Shown: positions 7,578 to 13,006 of the stretch, piece after piece | How the letters are laid out: each line of letters begins with the position of its first letter | Numbering within the stretch: position 1 is the first letter of the stretch | Assembly (NCBI GenBank): GCA_023417665.1 | Contig: JAEZFA010000197.1 | Coordinates: 1-14,274, forward strand | From: Pseudomonadota bacterium | GTDB lineage: Bacteria; Pseudomonadota; Alphaproteobacteria; Rhizobiales; Xanthobacteraceae | Reading direction: 5' to 3' | Length of the DNA: 14,274 nt | Made by a program: the position numbers and the translations under genes | Notes under the pieces: model-generated | Told to the model about the DNA's origin: nothing | Database searches by the model: none | The model's input: the letters and a program-made list of their open reading frames with translations, nothing else

Positions 7578-7834
7578 CCGGTCTCCCTCTGGTCCCTGAC
7601 CCCCGAAATGAACTGGTTTGTATGAATCGGTGGTTACTTTAGTGCTGAAAGCGGCCTTTTTGTAACCAATTGGGCTACGACAGTGACGCTACCAAACGAT
7701 TCGCGGCGCGGTTTCGCGTCACCTTGGCTGGTGCGCTTTGAATGGCGCGATGCAAATCCAACACCCGGAGGATACCAGCGTATCGAGCCCGGGATCGATC
7801 AGTAGCGCTCTGGCGCGTTCAACGCCTATCGCAG
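7578..7834. other. Non-coding gap between transglycosylase and methyltransferase genes
   Basis: This stretch of 257 nt should carry the promoter of the transglycosylase gene on the minus strand, but I could not identify -35 and -10 boxes with confidence. It holds an inverted repeat GGTTAC (7632-7637) / GTAACC (7662-7667) and a hairpin at 7683-7722. No open frame here looks coding. Confidence 0.55.
7683..7722. repeat. Inverted repeat with 7-bp outer arms
   Basis: GTGACGC at 7683-7689 is the reverse complement of GCGTCAC at 7716-7722, and AAAC/GTTT inside (7694-7697, 7711-7714) extends the fold. It lies downstream of the methyltransferase stop (7835) and upstream of the transglycosylase start. 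No T-run adjoins it, so it could be a Rho-type end, an operator or an island-border relic. Confidence 0.45.
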
Positions 7835-8596
7835 TTATGGCTTGACGATCATGCCTTGCCCGGTCGGAAGGGTCAGTACCTTAACGCCGGCGAGCTCGGC
7901 GAATTCGTCAATCGTATCCTTCTGATCCTTGAATCCGTTCCAACCATAGTCGTCCAGAATGACGATGCCTCCCGTGACCAGCTTCGGCCAGAAGTGCTCG
8001 ATAGCGGCGCGCTCCGGCCTTGCGATATTCATGTCGATGCAAAGGTAAGAAATTGGTCCCGTGTCCACATCGCGAAGTGTGTCGGGCACGGTGCCCCTTA
8101 CGAGACGCGCCTTCGGAAAAGGCGCAAAGTTTCGCTTCGCGAGCTCATAGCAATCGAAATACATACCGTTGTGGGCAATGCGGTTCGTCGCGCGGTCGCG
8201 CTCGCTCAATTCCGATTCGGGAATGCCGTTGTATGTGTCGAAGAGAAAGAATTCTTTCCCGGTACTATTGAAATCGATGTACTCGCAGATTGCGAGCGAC
8301 ATGATGCCGGTGTTTGTCCCGCACTCTACAAAGTTGCCGGGAAGTTTTGCGGCGTGAGCTGCTGCCCAGCAGCAGATGTAAACGCGGTATTCGATGTGGA
8401 TGTCTTTGTTTGAACCTTTCGAACGCCCGATCGTGTGACCGGAATCCATTCCGCGGTGGTAGGCGGATATGAATGTGGGGTCTGCCAGAAAGTCTAAATT
8501 CTTGTTCCAGACTGCTAGGGAATCCCCTTTGTAAGCGATCTTCCCGCGTACCCCGTAATCGAGAAGGAATGAGCGAATATTTGTCCGTAAGCCCAT
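7835..8596 (-). CDS. SAM-dependent methyltransferase, TylF/MycF-like
   Basis: This 253-residue cytoplasmic protein has the Rossmann-fold methyltransferase pattern of the TylF/MycF (macrocin O-methyltransferase) family. The SAM-binding loop is NFVECGTNTG (88-97), followed by FLFDTYNGIPESE (117-129). Metal-ligand Asp positions typical of the family fit Asp188 in YLCIDMN and Asp215-Asp216 in VILDDYGW. In the family these enzymes use Mg2+ to methylate sugar hydroxyls, often of antibiotics or surface polysaccharides. The substrate here is unknown and no glycosyltransferase or sugar gene lies nearby. GGAGA seven nt before the ATG supports the start. The gene stands alone, with its own promoter, in a lower-GC segment. 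Hand counts of three rows (8221-8280, 8461-8580) give about 40-48% GC, against about 68% in a dapA row. That suggests horizontal acquisition. Confidence 0.86.
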   Translation of the reverse strand: MGLRTNIRSFLLDYGVRGKIAYKGDSLAVWNKNLDFLADPTFISAYHRGMDSGHTIGRSKGSNKDIHIEYRVYICCWAAAHAAKLPGNFVECGTNTGIMSLAICEYIDFNSTGKEFFLFDTYNGIPESELSERDRATNRIAHNGMYFDCYELAKRNFAPFPKARLVRGTVPDTLRDVDTGPISYLCIDMNIARPERAAIEHFWPKLVTGGIVILDDYGWNGFKDQKDTIDEFAELAGVKVLTLPTGQGMIVKP

Positions 8597-8623
8597 GAAA
8601 TAATCTCCATCAATATTGAGATG

Positions 8624-8652
8624 ACTCTAGTGAGTAAGCCATTTCGCATCAA
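8624..8652 (-). promoter_or_regulatory. Candidate promoter of the methyltransferase
   Basis: Reading the minus strand, TTGATG (8652-8647) is separated by exactly 17 nt from TAGAGT (8629-8624). Each box matches the sigma-70 consensus at four of six positions. The implied start of transcription lies about 20 nt before the ATG at 8596, with GGAGA at 8608-8604 between. Confidence 0.5.
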
Positions 8653-8749
8653 CGTAGTACTCTCCGCAAAATCTGCTTTGGGCACGCCGATCGGCATTGT
8701 TGGCCGCGCGAGGCGGACGGCATCAGCTTTCGTTGTTGCCATGCCGCAA

Positions 8750-8773
8750 ACCGCTGACATTAGCCCCAGCGGT
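8750..8773 (+). terminator. Weak hairpin with short T-run, possible terminator
   Basis: ACCGCTG and CAGCGGT form a 7-bp stem with a 10-nt loop, followed by ATTTTG. No gene on the plus strand ends here, so its role is unclear. It might mark the decayed end of a lost gene. Confidence 0.25.
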
Positions 8774-9031
8774 ATTTTGAGGGGTGCGACAGGATCGGGT
8801 GGCTATGTCCGCGACAGCAATAGAGCCGTTGGCGGTTCGGTTATTTCGCGGCCAGTGGTTGCCTAATCGTGGACGTTGGCGGGCAAAAGCCCATGTTTTC
8901 AATGGATTTCCCTCTACTCCCGGGTCATGGGATCAGGGCAGCGGAAAATGCCCTATTTTCCTTCCTTGTGACCGCTTTCCGCGCTATTTCAGCGCCTTCG
9001 CCCGCGCCGGGCCAACCATCAGGAGACTACC

Positions 9032-9910
9032 GTGAAGTTCCGGGGATCGTTCACCGCGCTTGTCACGCCGTTCAAGAATGGCGGCCTCGACGAGAAAGCG
9101 TTCCGCGATCTCGTGGAATGGCAGATCGCCGAAGGTACCCAGGGACTCGTACCGGTCGGGACGACCGGCGAAAGCCCGACGCTCACGCATGGCGAGCATC
9201 ACAAGGTGGTGGAATGGTGCATCGACCAGGCCAAGGGCCGGGTGCCGGTGATCGCAGGTGCCGGGTCGAACAATACCACCGAAGCCGTTTCGCTTGCGCA
9301 GCACGCCGAGAAGGCGGGCGCGGACGCGGTGCTCGTCGTCACGCCCTATTACAACAAGCCGACGCAAGAGGGCATGTATCAGCACTTCAAGGCGGTGAAT
9401 GACGCGATCGGCATTCCGATCATCATCTACAACATTCCGCCGCGCTCGGTCGTCGACATGTCGGTCGATACCATGAAGCGGCTGTATGAACTGAAGAACA
9501 TCGCCGGCGTGAAGGACGCGACGGCGAACATCGCCCGCGTTTCGCAGCAGCGCCACGCGATGGGCCCGGATTTCATCCAGCTCTCGGGCGAGGACATGAC
9601 GGCGCTCGCCTATAACGCGGCCGGCGGGCATGGCTGCATTTCGGTGACCTCGAATGTCGCGCCCAAGCTCTGCGCGGAACTGCAGAATGCCTCGCTCTCC
9701 GGCGATTATGCCAAGGCGCTGCAGGTGCAGGACCGGTTGATCCCGCTGCACGACGCAATCTTCTTCGAGCCCGGCGTTGCCGGCGCGAAGGCGGGCTTGT
9801 CCCTGCTGGAACGCTGCGAGGAAACCGTGCGCTCGCCTTTGATCCCTGCGACGGCAAAGACAAAGGAAGCAATCCGTAGCGCGATGGTTCACGCCGGACT
9901 GCTGAACTAG
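9032..9910 (+). CDS. dapA: 4-hydroxy-tetrahydrodipicolinate synthase
   Basis: DapA condenses pyruvate with aspartate semialdehyde in the first committed step of the DAP/lysine pathway, feeding both lysine and peptidoglycan synthesis. This 292-residue TIM barrel has every expected residue at the E. coli numbering. Schiff-base Lys161 is in IAGVKDAT, Tyr133 and Arg138 are in YNIPPR, Thr44-Thr45 are in PVGTTGES, and Tyr107 is in TPYYNKP. The GTG start is fixed by AGGAG at 9021-9025, six nt upstream, and by the family N-terminus MKFRGSFTALVTPF. The stop is eight nt before smpB, so both genes form one transcript. No regulatory motif such as a lysine riboswitch is visible upstream. Confidence 0.98.
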   Translation: MKFRGSFTALVTPFKNGGLDEKAFRDLVEWQIAEGTQGLVPVGTTGESPTLTHGEHHKVVEWCIDQAKGRVPVIAGAGSNNTTEAVSLAQHAEKAGADAVLVVTPYYNKPTQEGMYQHFKAVNDAIGIPIIIYNIPPRSVVDMSVDTMKRLYELKNIAGVKDATANIARVSQQRHAMGPDFIQLSGEDMTALAYNAAGGHGCISVTSNVAPKLCAELQNASLSGDYAKALQVQDRLIPLHDAIFFEPGVAGAKAGLSLLERCEETVRSPLIPATAKTKEAIRSAMVHAGLLN

Positions 9911-9918
9911 GGTCGAGA

Positions 9919-10392
9919 ATGGCCAAGAAGGCCGAGCCGAAGCTCAAAATCGCCGCCGACAATCGCAAAGCGCGCTTCAACTTCGCCATCGGCGAAGCGT
10001 TCGAGGCGGGCATTGCGCTGACCGGAACGGAGATCAAGTCGCTTCGCAACGGCAAGGCGACGATCTCGGAGTCCTACGCGGATGCGAAAGACGGCGAGAT
10101 CTGGCTCGTGAACTCGAACATTCCCGAGTACCTGCAGGCGAACCGCAACAATCACGCGCCGAAGCGGCCGCGCAAGCTGTTGCTGCACAAGCGGCAGATC
10201 AACAAGCTCGTGGGCGCGGTCGAGAAAGAGGGCATGACCATCGTGCCGCTCAAGATCTATTTCAACGATCGCGGACGCGCGAAAGTCGAGATCGCGCTCG
10301 CCAAGGGCAAGAAGCTACACGACAAGCGCGACACGGAAAAGAAGCGCGACTGGCAGCGCGAGCGCGGCCGGCTCATGCGCGACAAGGGCTAG
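9919..10392 (+). CDS. smpB: SsrA (tmRNA)-binding protein SmpB
   Basis: SmpB binds the tRNA-like part of tmRNA and brings it to stalled ribosomes for trans-translation. This 157-residue protein has the family pattern. It begins with basic residues and the DNRKARFNF strand. GIALTGTEIKSLRNGK and YADAKDGEIWL follow in the oligonucleotide-binding barrel, and NHAPKRPRKLLLHKRQI comes next. The C-terminal tail is highly basic (KGKKLHDKRDTEKKRDWQRE), as needed to read the empty mRNA channel. It starts eight nt after the dapA stop, with only a weak ribosome binding site overlapping that stop, so coupled translation is likely. I looked for tmRNA around it and did not find it. Confidence 0.98.
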   Translation: MAKKAEPKLKIAADNRKARFNFAIGEAFEAGIALTGTEIKSLRNGKATISESYADAKDGEIWLVNSNIPEYLQANRNNHAPKRPRKLLLHKRQINKLVGAVEKEGMTIVPLKIYFNDRGRAKVEIALAKGKKLHDKRDTEKKRDWQRERGRLMRDKG

Positions 10393-10414
10393 ACGCCGCG
10401 GCCGCGCGTATCTG

Positions 10415-10819
10415 CTAGTCGATGTCTTCCTCGAGTTCGGCCACGCGAATGCCGAAGGCTTCAAGGCCGTCCGCCAGCTGATCGCCGAGATCGGGCGTCT
10501 TCAGGAGATAGTCGGCGGTGGCGTTGGTGCGCTCCGCTCGCGCTGTGGCGAGCGCTTCCTTCCAGTCCGCGATCTCGTAGGTGCCGCGTCCGACCCAGCT
10601 AAGCGCCACGAGGTTCGCAAGTTCGTCCTCGTTCAGCGCCGAGAGAAAGCCACGCAATTCACGTTCGGTCGTATCGCGCGAGCGGTTCTCGAGAATGCCG
10701 CCGCCTTGCTCATCCACGGCCTCGCGGTCGTTCATGAAAGGCGCAACCTTGCCTTCCAGCTCGCGCGCGCGAAGGATGATCCAGGCGACTTTTTCAGCGG
10801 AAATATCAAGTTCGGGCAT
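10415..10819 (-). CDS. DUF3775 domain protein of unknown function
   Basis: This 134-residue acidic protein matches my recollection of the DUF3775 pattern. ELRGFLSALNEDELANLVALSWVGRGTYEIADWKEAL at about 54-90 corresponds to the family core (internal 'LNEDE..LVAL.W.GRG'). A preceding segment is predicted helical (AEKVAWIILRARELEGKV) and the tail is acidic (ELEEDID). No enzyme motif, signal peptide or membrane segment is seen. GGAG seven nt before the ATG is a proper ribosome binding site. It is convergent with smpB (22 nt between stops) and lies 55 nt downstream of the UDG gene on the same strand, so it is probably the last gene of the NYN-UDG transcript. Function is unknown; the core could be a protein-interaction module. 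Confidence 0.8.
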   Translation of the reverse strand: MPELDISAEKVAWIILRARELEGKVAPFMNDREAVDEQGGGILENRSRDTTERELRGFLSALNEDELANLVALSWVGRGTYEIADWKEALATARAERTNATADYLLKTPDLGDQLADGLEAFGIRVAELEEDID

Positions 10820-10874
10820 GGTGTTCTCCGTCGGGGGACAACCGTGCCGCGGGCAAAAAGTTTCGCGAATCCGC

Positions 10875-11531
10875 TTATGCGATCGCGCCGAAACTCGCTC
10901 TTACGTTTGCAAACACCTCGCGGAACATCTCCGTCGTAAGCACGCCGGTGTTCGTGTTGTAGCGCGAGCAATGATAGCTATCGAACAGGCGGACCTTTTC
11001 GAAGTCGTGGATCATGCCATGACCGAATTTGTGCCGCGCCATTTTCGCGCCGAGCGCGACCACGACCGCGTCATGCGCGATCTTTCCGAGCGCCACCACG
11101 CGCTTGAGATTGGGCATTTCGTTCAACGCCGTGACGAGGAAGGCCCGGCAGGTGCGGATCTCGTCGCCGGTCGGCTTGTTTTCCGGCGGCACGCAGCGCA
11201 CGGCATTGGTGATGCGGGTGTCGATCAGTTCCAGCGTGTCGTCGGGACGCCGCTCGTAGTTGCCGCGGGCAAAGCCGAATTCCTTCAGCGTCGCGTAGAG
11301 CAGGTCGCCAGCATAGTCGCCGGTAAAGGGGCGCCCGGTCTGGTTCGCACCGTGAAGGCCCGGCGCCAGACCGACGATCAGCAGGCGTGCGGTGGCGGGG
11401 CCGAAAGACGGTACCGGCCCGTTATAATAAGCCGGGAAACGAACCCGGTTGGTTTGACGAAAAGCTACCAGCCGCGGGCAGAGCGGACAGTCGCGGCCCG
11501 GCTCGGCGAGTTCGGCGGTCGTTACGCTCAA
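10875..11531 (-). CDS. Family 5 (UdgB-type) uracil-DNA glycosylase with Fe-S cluster
   Basis: This 218-residue enzyme should remove uracil, and in this family also deaminated purines, from DNA to start base excision repair. Motif 1 reads VGLAPGLHGANQTGRPFTGD (53-72). It has Ala rather than an acidic residue after Gly-Leu, which separates family 5 from family 4 (GEAPG). Motif 2 reads HCSRYNTNTGVLT (187-199). Four Cys suited to a 4Fe-4S cluster are at 15, 18, 113 and 128 (CPLCPRL, RCVPP, TCRAF). The start is a TTG at 11531. It overlaps the NYN gene's TGA in a TTGA arrangement, and no later start would keep the cluster ligand Cys15. Translation is therefore probably coupled to the NYN gene. Confidence 0.92.
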   Translation of the reverse strand: MSVTTAELAEPGRDCPLCPRLVAFRQTNRVRFPAYYNGPVPSFGPATARLLIVGLAPGLHGANQTGRPFTGDYAGDLLYATLKEFGFARGNYERRPDDTLELIDTRITNAVRCVPPENKPTGDEIRTCRAFLVTALNEMPNLKRVVALGKIAHDAVVVALGAKMARHKFGHGMIHDFEKVRLFDSYHCSRYNTNTGVLTTEMFREVFANVRASFGAIA

Positions 11532-12133
11532 GCGTTTTCGGTTTCCGAGTTCGGCCGCTGCAGGAAGTTCGGCGTATTCGAGCTTTGCATCCGTGCGCCG
11601 CGTTCGGCGGGCGCGCGGCCGATCTTGTTCGCAAGATCGATGAGATCGATGAACACGTCTGCCTGGCGCCGCAGTTCATCGGCAATCATCGGCGGCTGGG
11701 TCGAGATCGTGGAGATGACGGTAACCCGCACGCCTTTGCGCTGGATCGACTCAAGCAGCGGGCGGAAGTCGCCGTCGCCGGAAAAGAGCACGACGTGGTC
11801 GATGTGGTCGGCAAGCTCCATGACGTCGACTGCGAGCTCAAGGTCCATGTTGCCCTTGATCTTGCGCCGGCCGGTGGCGTCGGTGAATTCCTTCGCAGGT
11901 TTCGTAACGACCGTGTAGCCGTTGTAGTCGAGCCAATCGAGCAGGGGGCGGATCGAGGAATATTCCTGATCTTCGATCAGCGCCGTGTAGTAAAAGGCGC
12001 GTAAAAGATTACCGCGACTCTGGAATTCCTTGAGCAAGAGTTTGTAATCGATGTCGATGCCAAGGCTCTTGGTCGTTGCGTATAAGTTTGCGCCGTCAAT
12101 GAATAGCGCCGTTTTCTCGGCGATATGCTGCAT
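11528..12133 (-). CDS. NYN (LabA/DUF88-like) domain protein, putative ribonuclease
   Basis: This 201-residue cytoplasmic protein is of the LabA/DUF88 branch of the PIN-like NYN fold, whose members are metal-dependent RNases or are presumed so. Acidic residues expected in the active site are present: Asp13 in LFIDGANLY, Asp97 and Asp103 in NMDLELAVDVM, and Asp120 and Asp122 in FSGDGDFRPLL. A glycine-poor tail of about 40 residues, rich in Arg, Asn and Ser, follows the domain and may be disordered. I choose the ATG at 12133 over the TTG two codons upstream because AAGGA at 12141-12145 is seven nt from the ATG but one nt from the TTG. Its stop overlaps the UDG start. It is divergent from rpoZ. 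Targets are unknown. Confidence 0.92.
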   Translation of the reverse strand: MQHIAEKTALFIDGANLYATTKSLGIDIDYKLLLKEFQSRGNLLRAFYYTALIEDQEYSSIRPLLDWLDYNGYTVVTKPAKEFTDATGRRKIKGNMDLELAVDVMELADHIDHVVLFSGDGDFRPLLESIQRKGVRVTVISTISTQPPMIADELRRQADVFIDLIDLANKIGRAPAERGARMQSSNTPNFLQRPNSETENA

Positions 12134-12231
12134 TTTCAAATCCTTGAATTTCTAAACATGCTTTTGCGCTTCGTTGTCCGCCGGCGCAAGATTAATTGTC
12201 GTTCATCTTTCGCGTTCGATAAGTAACCGGA

Positions 12232-12249
12232 CAGTTACATGCGTAACTG
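12232..12249. repeat. Inverted repeat CAGTTAC-N4-GTAACTG
   Basis: Two perfect 7-nt arms around ATGC. A further GTAAC at 12222-12226 makes three spaced half-sites (GTAAC, GTTAC, GTAAC). Size and spacing resemble a dimeric-repressor operator. Which gene it serves is unknown. Confidence 0.55.
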
Positions 12250-12256
12250 CAAAGAA

Positions 12257-12279
12257 CAACATGTTTGGCGCGCATGTTG
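12257..12279. repeat. Inverted repeat CAACATG-N9-CATGTTG
   Basis: Two perfect 7-nt arms separated by nine nt, only seven nt after the previous inverted repeat. The left arm lies within the palindrome AACATGTT. A second operator-like site or a hairpin in RNA are both possible. Confidence 0.55.
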
Positions 12280-12406
12280 CGATCAAATTTCAGCGCGCAG
12301 ATGTGTGACAATCCCGCTGAATATTTGAGACAATCAATCGGCGAGCACGCCTATCTCAAAGTGTCCCCCCGTAGTTGCCGTAGCGAACGGAAGGCGGAGG
12401 CGCTGA

Positions 12407-12424
12407 TATTCAACTATATGAATA
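12407..12424. repeat. Inverted repeat TATTCA-N6-TGAATA
   Basis: Two perfect 6-nt arms around ACTATA, immediately upstream of the repeat that covers the rpoZ -35 box. The centre-to-promoter distance fits an activator or repressor site. Confidence 0.45.
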
Positions 12425-12454
12425 GGTGCACCGGGAAAGCCGGGTACTTGCACC
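12425..12454. repeat. Inverted repeat GGTGCA/TGCACC covering the rpoZ -35 box
   Basis: GGTGCA (12425-12430) and TGCACC (12449-12454) are reverse complements, with an inner CCGG-N5-CCGG. The right arm contains most of TTGCAC, the -35 box, so a protein bound here would compete with RNA polymerase. Confidence 0.45.
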
Positions 12455-12476
12455 GGCCCGATCCCCCGGCTATAGG
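12448..12476 (+). promoter_or_regulatory. Sigma-70-type promoter of rpoZ
   Basis: TTGCAC (12448-12453) is followed after exactly 17 nt by TATAGG (12471-12476). With flanks CTTGCAC and CTATAGG it also fits the alphaproteobacterial housekeeping consensus. It would start the transcript near 12483, about 30 nt before the rpoZ ATG at 12515, with GGAG at 12503-12506 between. Confidence 0.75.
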
Positions 12477-12514
12477 GTCCCGATTCCGTACATAGCCCGA
12501 TTGGAGCCCCGCCG

Positions 12515-12895
12515 ATGGCGCGCGTCACCGTTGAAGATTGCATCGACAAGGTCGAAAACCGCTTCGATCTGGTCCTGCTGGCGAGCCACCGGGCCCGGAT
12601 GATCTCCTCGGGCTCCGCGATCACCGTGGACCGGGACAATGACAAAAATCCGGTCGTGGCGCTGCGGGAAGTGGCCGAGGAGACCGTCTCCCCGGGCGAC
12701 CTCAAGGAAGACCTGATCCACTCGCTCCAGAAATACACCGAAGTGGATGAGCCGGAGCCCGAAGCCGTGCCGATGATCCCGGGGGCGGGCAGCTCCGACG
12801 ACAACGTCGTCATGGACCGCATGAGCGAGGAAGAGCTGCTGGCCGGGCTTCAGGGCCTGGTGCCGCCGGAGCAGACCGAGGAAGACGAAGGCTAA
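12515..12895 (+). CDS. rpoZ: DNA-directed RNA polymerase omega subunit
   Basis: Omega helps fold and hold the beta' subunit and, in proteobacteria, forms part of the first (p)ppGpp-binding site through its N-terminal MAR residues. This 126-residue protein starts MARVTVEDCIDKVENRFDLV, continues with ASHRARMISSG and the conserved KNPVVALREVAEE helix (about 44-56), and matches omega throughout. The C-terminal half (about 70-126) is an acidic extension (Glu/Asp-rich, ending EQTEEDEG) longer than in E. coli, as is usual in alphaproteobacteria. GGAG eight nt before the ATG and the promoter at 12448-12476 fix its expression. It is followed by the (p)ppGpp synthetase gene, after a palindrome and a hairpin that may reduce read-through. 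Confidence 0.97.
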   Translation: MARVTVEDCIDKVENRFDLVLLASHRARMISSGSAITVDRDNDKNPVVALREVAEETVSPGDLKEDLIHSLQKYTEVDEPEPEAVPMIPGAGSSDDNVVMDRMSEEELLAGLQGLVPPEQTEEDEG

Positions 12896-12904
12896 GCGCT
12901 TAGC
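12891..12904. repeat. 14-bp perfect palindrome over the rpoZ stop codon
   Basis: GCTAAGCGCTTAGC is its own reverse complement and includes the TAA stop at 12893-12895. It could be a DNA-binding site or simply part of the 3'-end structure together with the next hairpin. Confidence 0.6.
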
Positions 12905-12919
12905 GCCGTTCGGGAATTC

Positions 12920-12939
12920 GTCCGGCCCAGTCGCCGGAC
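12920..12939 (+). terminator. Hairpin with T-run between rpoZ and the rsh gene, possible attenuating terminator
   Basis: GTCCGGC-CCAGTC-GCCGGAC has a perfect 7-bp stem, followed two nt later (after TGC) by TTTT. That T-run is also the loop of a small CTGC-TTTT-GCAG hairpin (12939-12950). The tract is short, so termination may be partial, allowing both read-through and a separate promoter for the next gene. Confidence 0.55.
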
Positions 12940-13006
12940 TGCTTTTGCAGTGCTATTTTAGGGCGGAACCCCCATATCGACTCGTGGGGCAGGAGCCCTT
13001 TGTCCG

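Larger units (their letters stand above)
8597..9031. other. Non-coding stretch between the methyltransferase and dapA
   Basis: This stretch of 435 nt contains the methyltransferase promoter at 8624-8652 and a hairpin at 8750-8773 (ACCGCTG / CAGCGGT, 10-nt loop, then ATTTTG). Short frames on both strands lack ribosome binding sites and recognisable protein patterns. The last 100 nt before dapA should hold the dapA promoter, but I see only a poorly spaced TTGTGA / TATTTC pair near 8965-8990. No tRNA or tmRNA pattern was found. Confidence 0.55.
12134..12514. promoter_or_regulatory. Divergent control region between the NYN gene and rpoZ
   Basis: This stretch of 381 nt has no convincing gene but at least four perfect inverted repeats. 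Two (12232-12249, 12257-12279) lie toward the NYN side and two (12407-12424, 12425-12454) lie just before and over the rpoZ -35 box. The rpoZ promoter at 12448-12476 is good. I could not find an equally good one for the NYN gene, although TTGCGC followed by AT-rich sequence lies in the right area. Confidence 0.6.

Noticed and set aside
6387..7625. 412-codon plus-strand frame opposite the Slt70-like gene
   Set aside because: The translation has no family pattern, while the minus strand encodes a complete Slt70-like enzyme with a signal peptide and catalytic motifs.
8515..8760. Minus-strand frame containing MPIGVPK, reminiscent of ClpP-like N-termini
   Set aside because: Only seven residues resemble that family, and the frame then runs into the methyltransferase gene in another frame. 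This looks like coincidence.
8621..8866. Plus-strand frame of 81 codons divergent from the methyltransferase
   Set aside because: There is no ribosome binding site, it overlaps the methyltransferase promoter, and it has no recognisable domain or codon bias.
7578..9031. Insertion-sequence ends or a transposase around the methyltransferase
   Set aside because: No transposase-like frame, matching terminal inverted repeats or target-site duplication could be seen by eye. The island status rests on composition only.
8597..10414. A tmRNA (ssrA) gene beside smpB
   Set aside because: I looked for a T-loop and a tag-like reading frame in the gaps around dapA-smpB and found none. It must lie elsewhere.
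12131..12139. TTG start two codons upstream for the NYN gene
   Set aside because: The ribosome binding site AAGGA would be only one nt from it but is seven nt from the ATG at 12133.
12265..12495. Plus-strand TTG-initiated frame of 76 codons before rpoZ
   Set aside because: Its codon use is unlike neighbouring genes, it has no ribosome binding site, and it runs straight through the rpoZ promoter.
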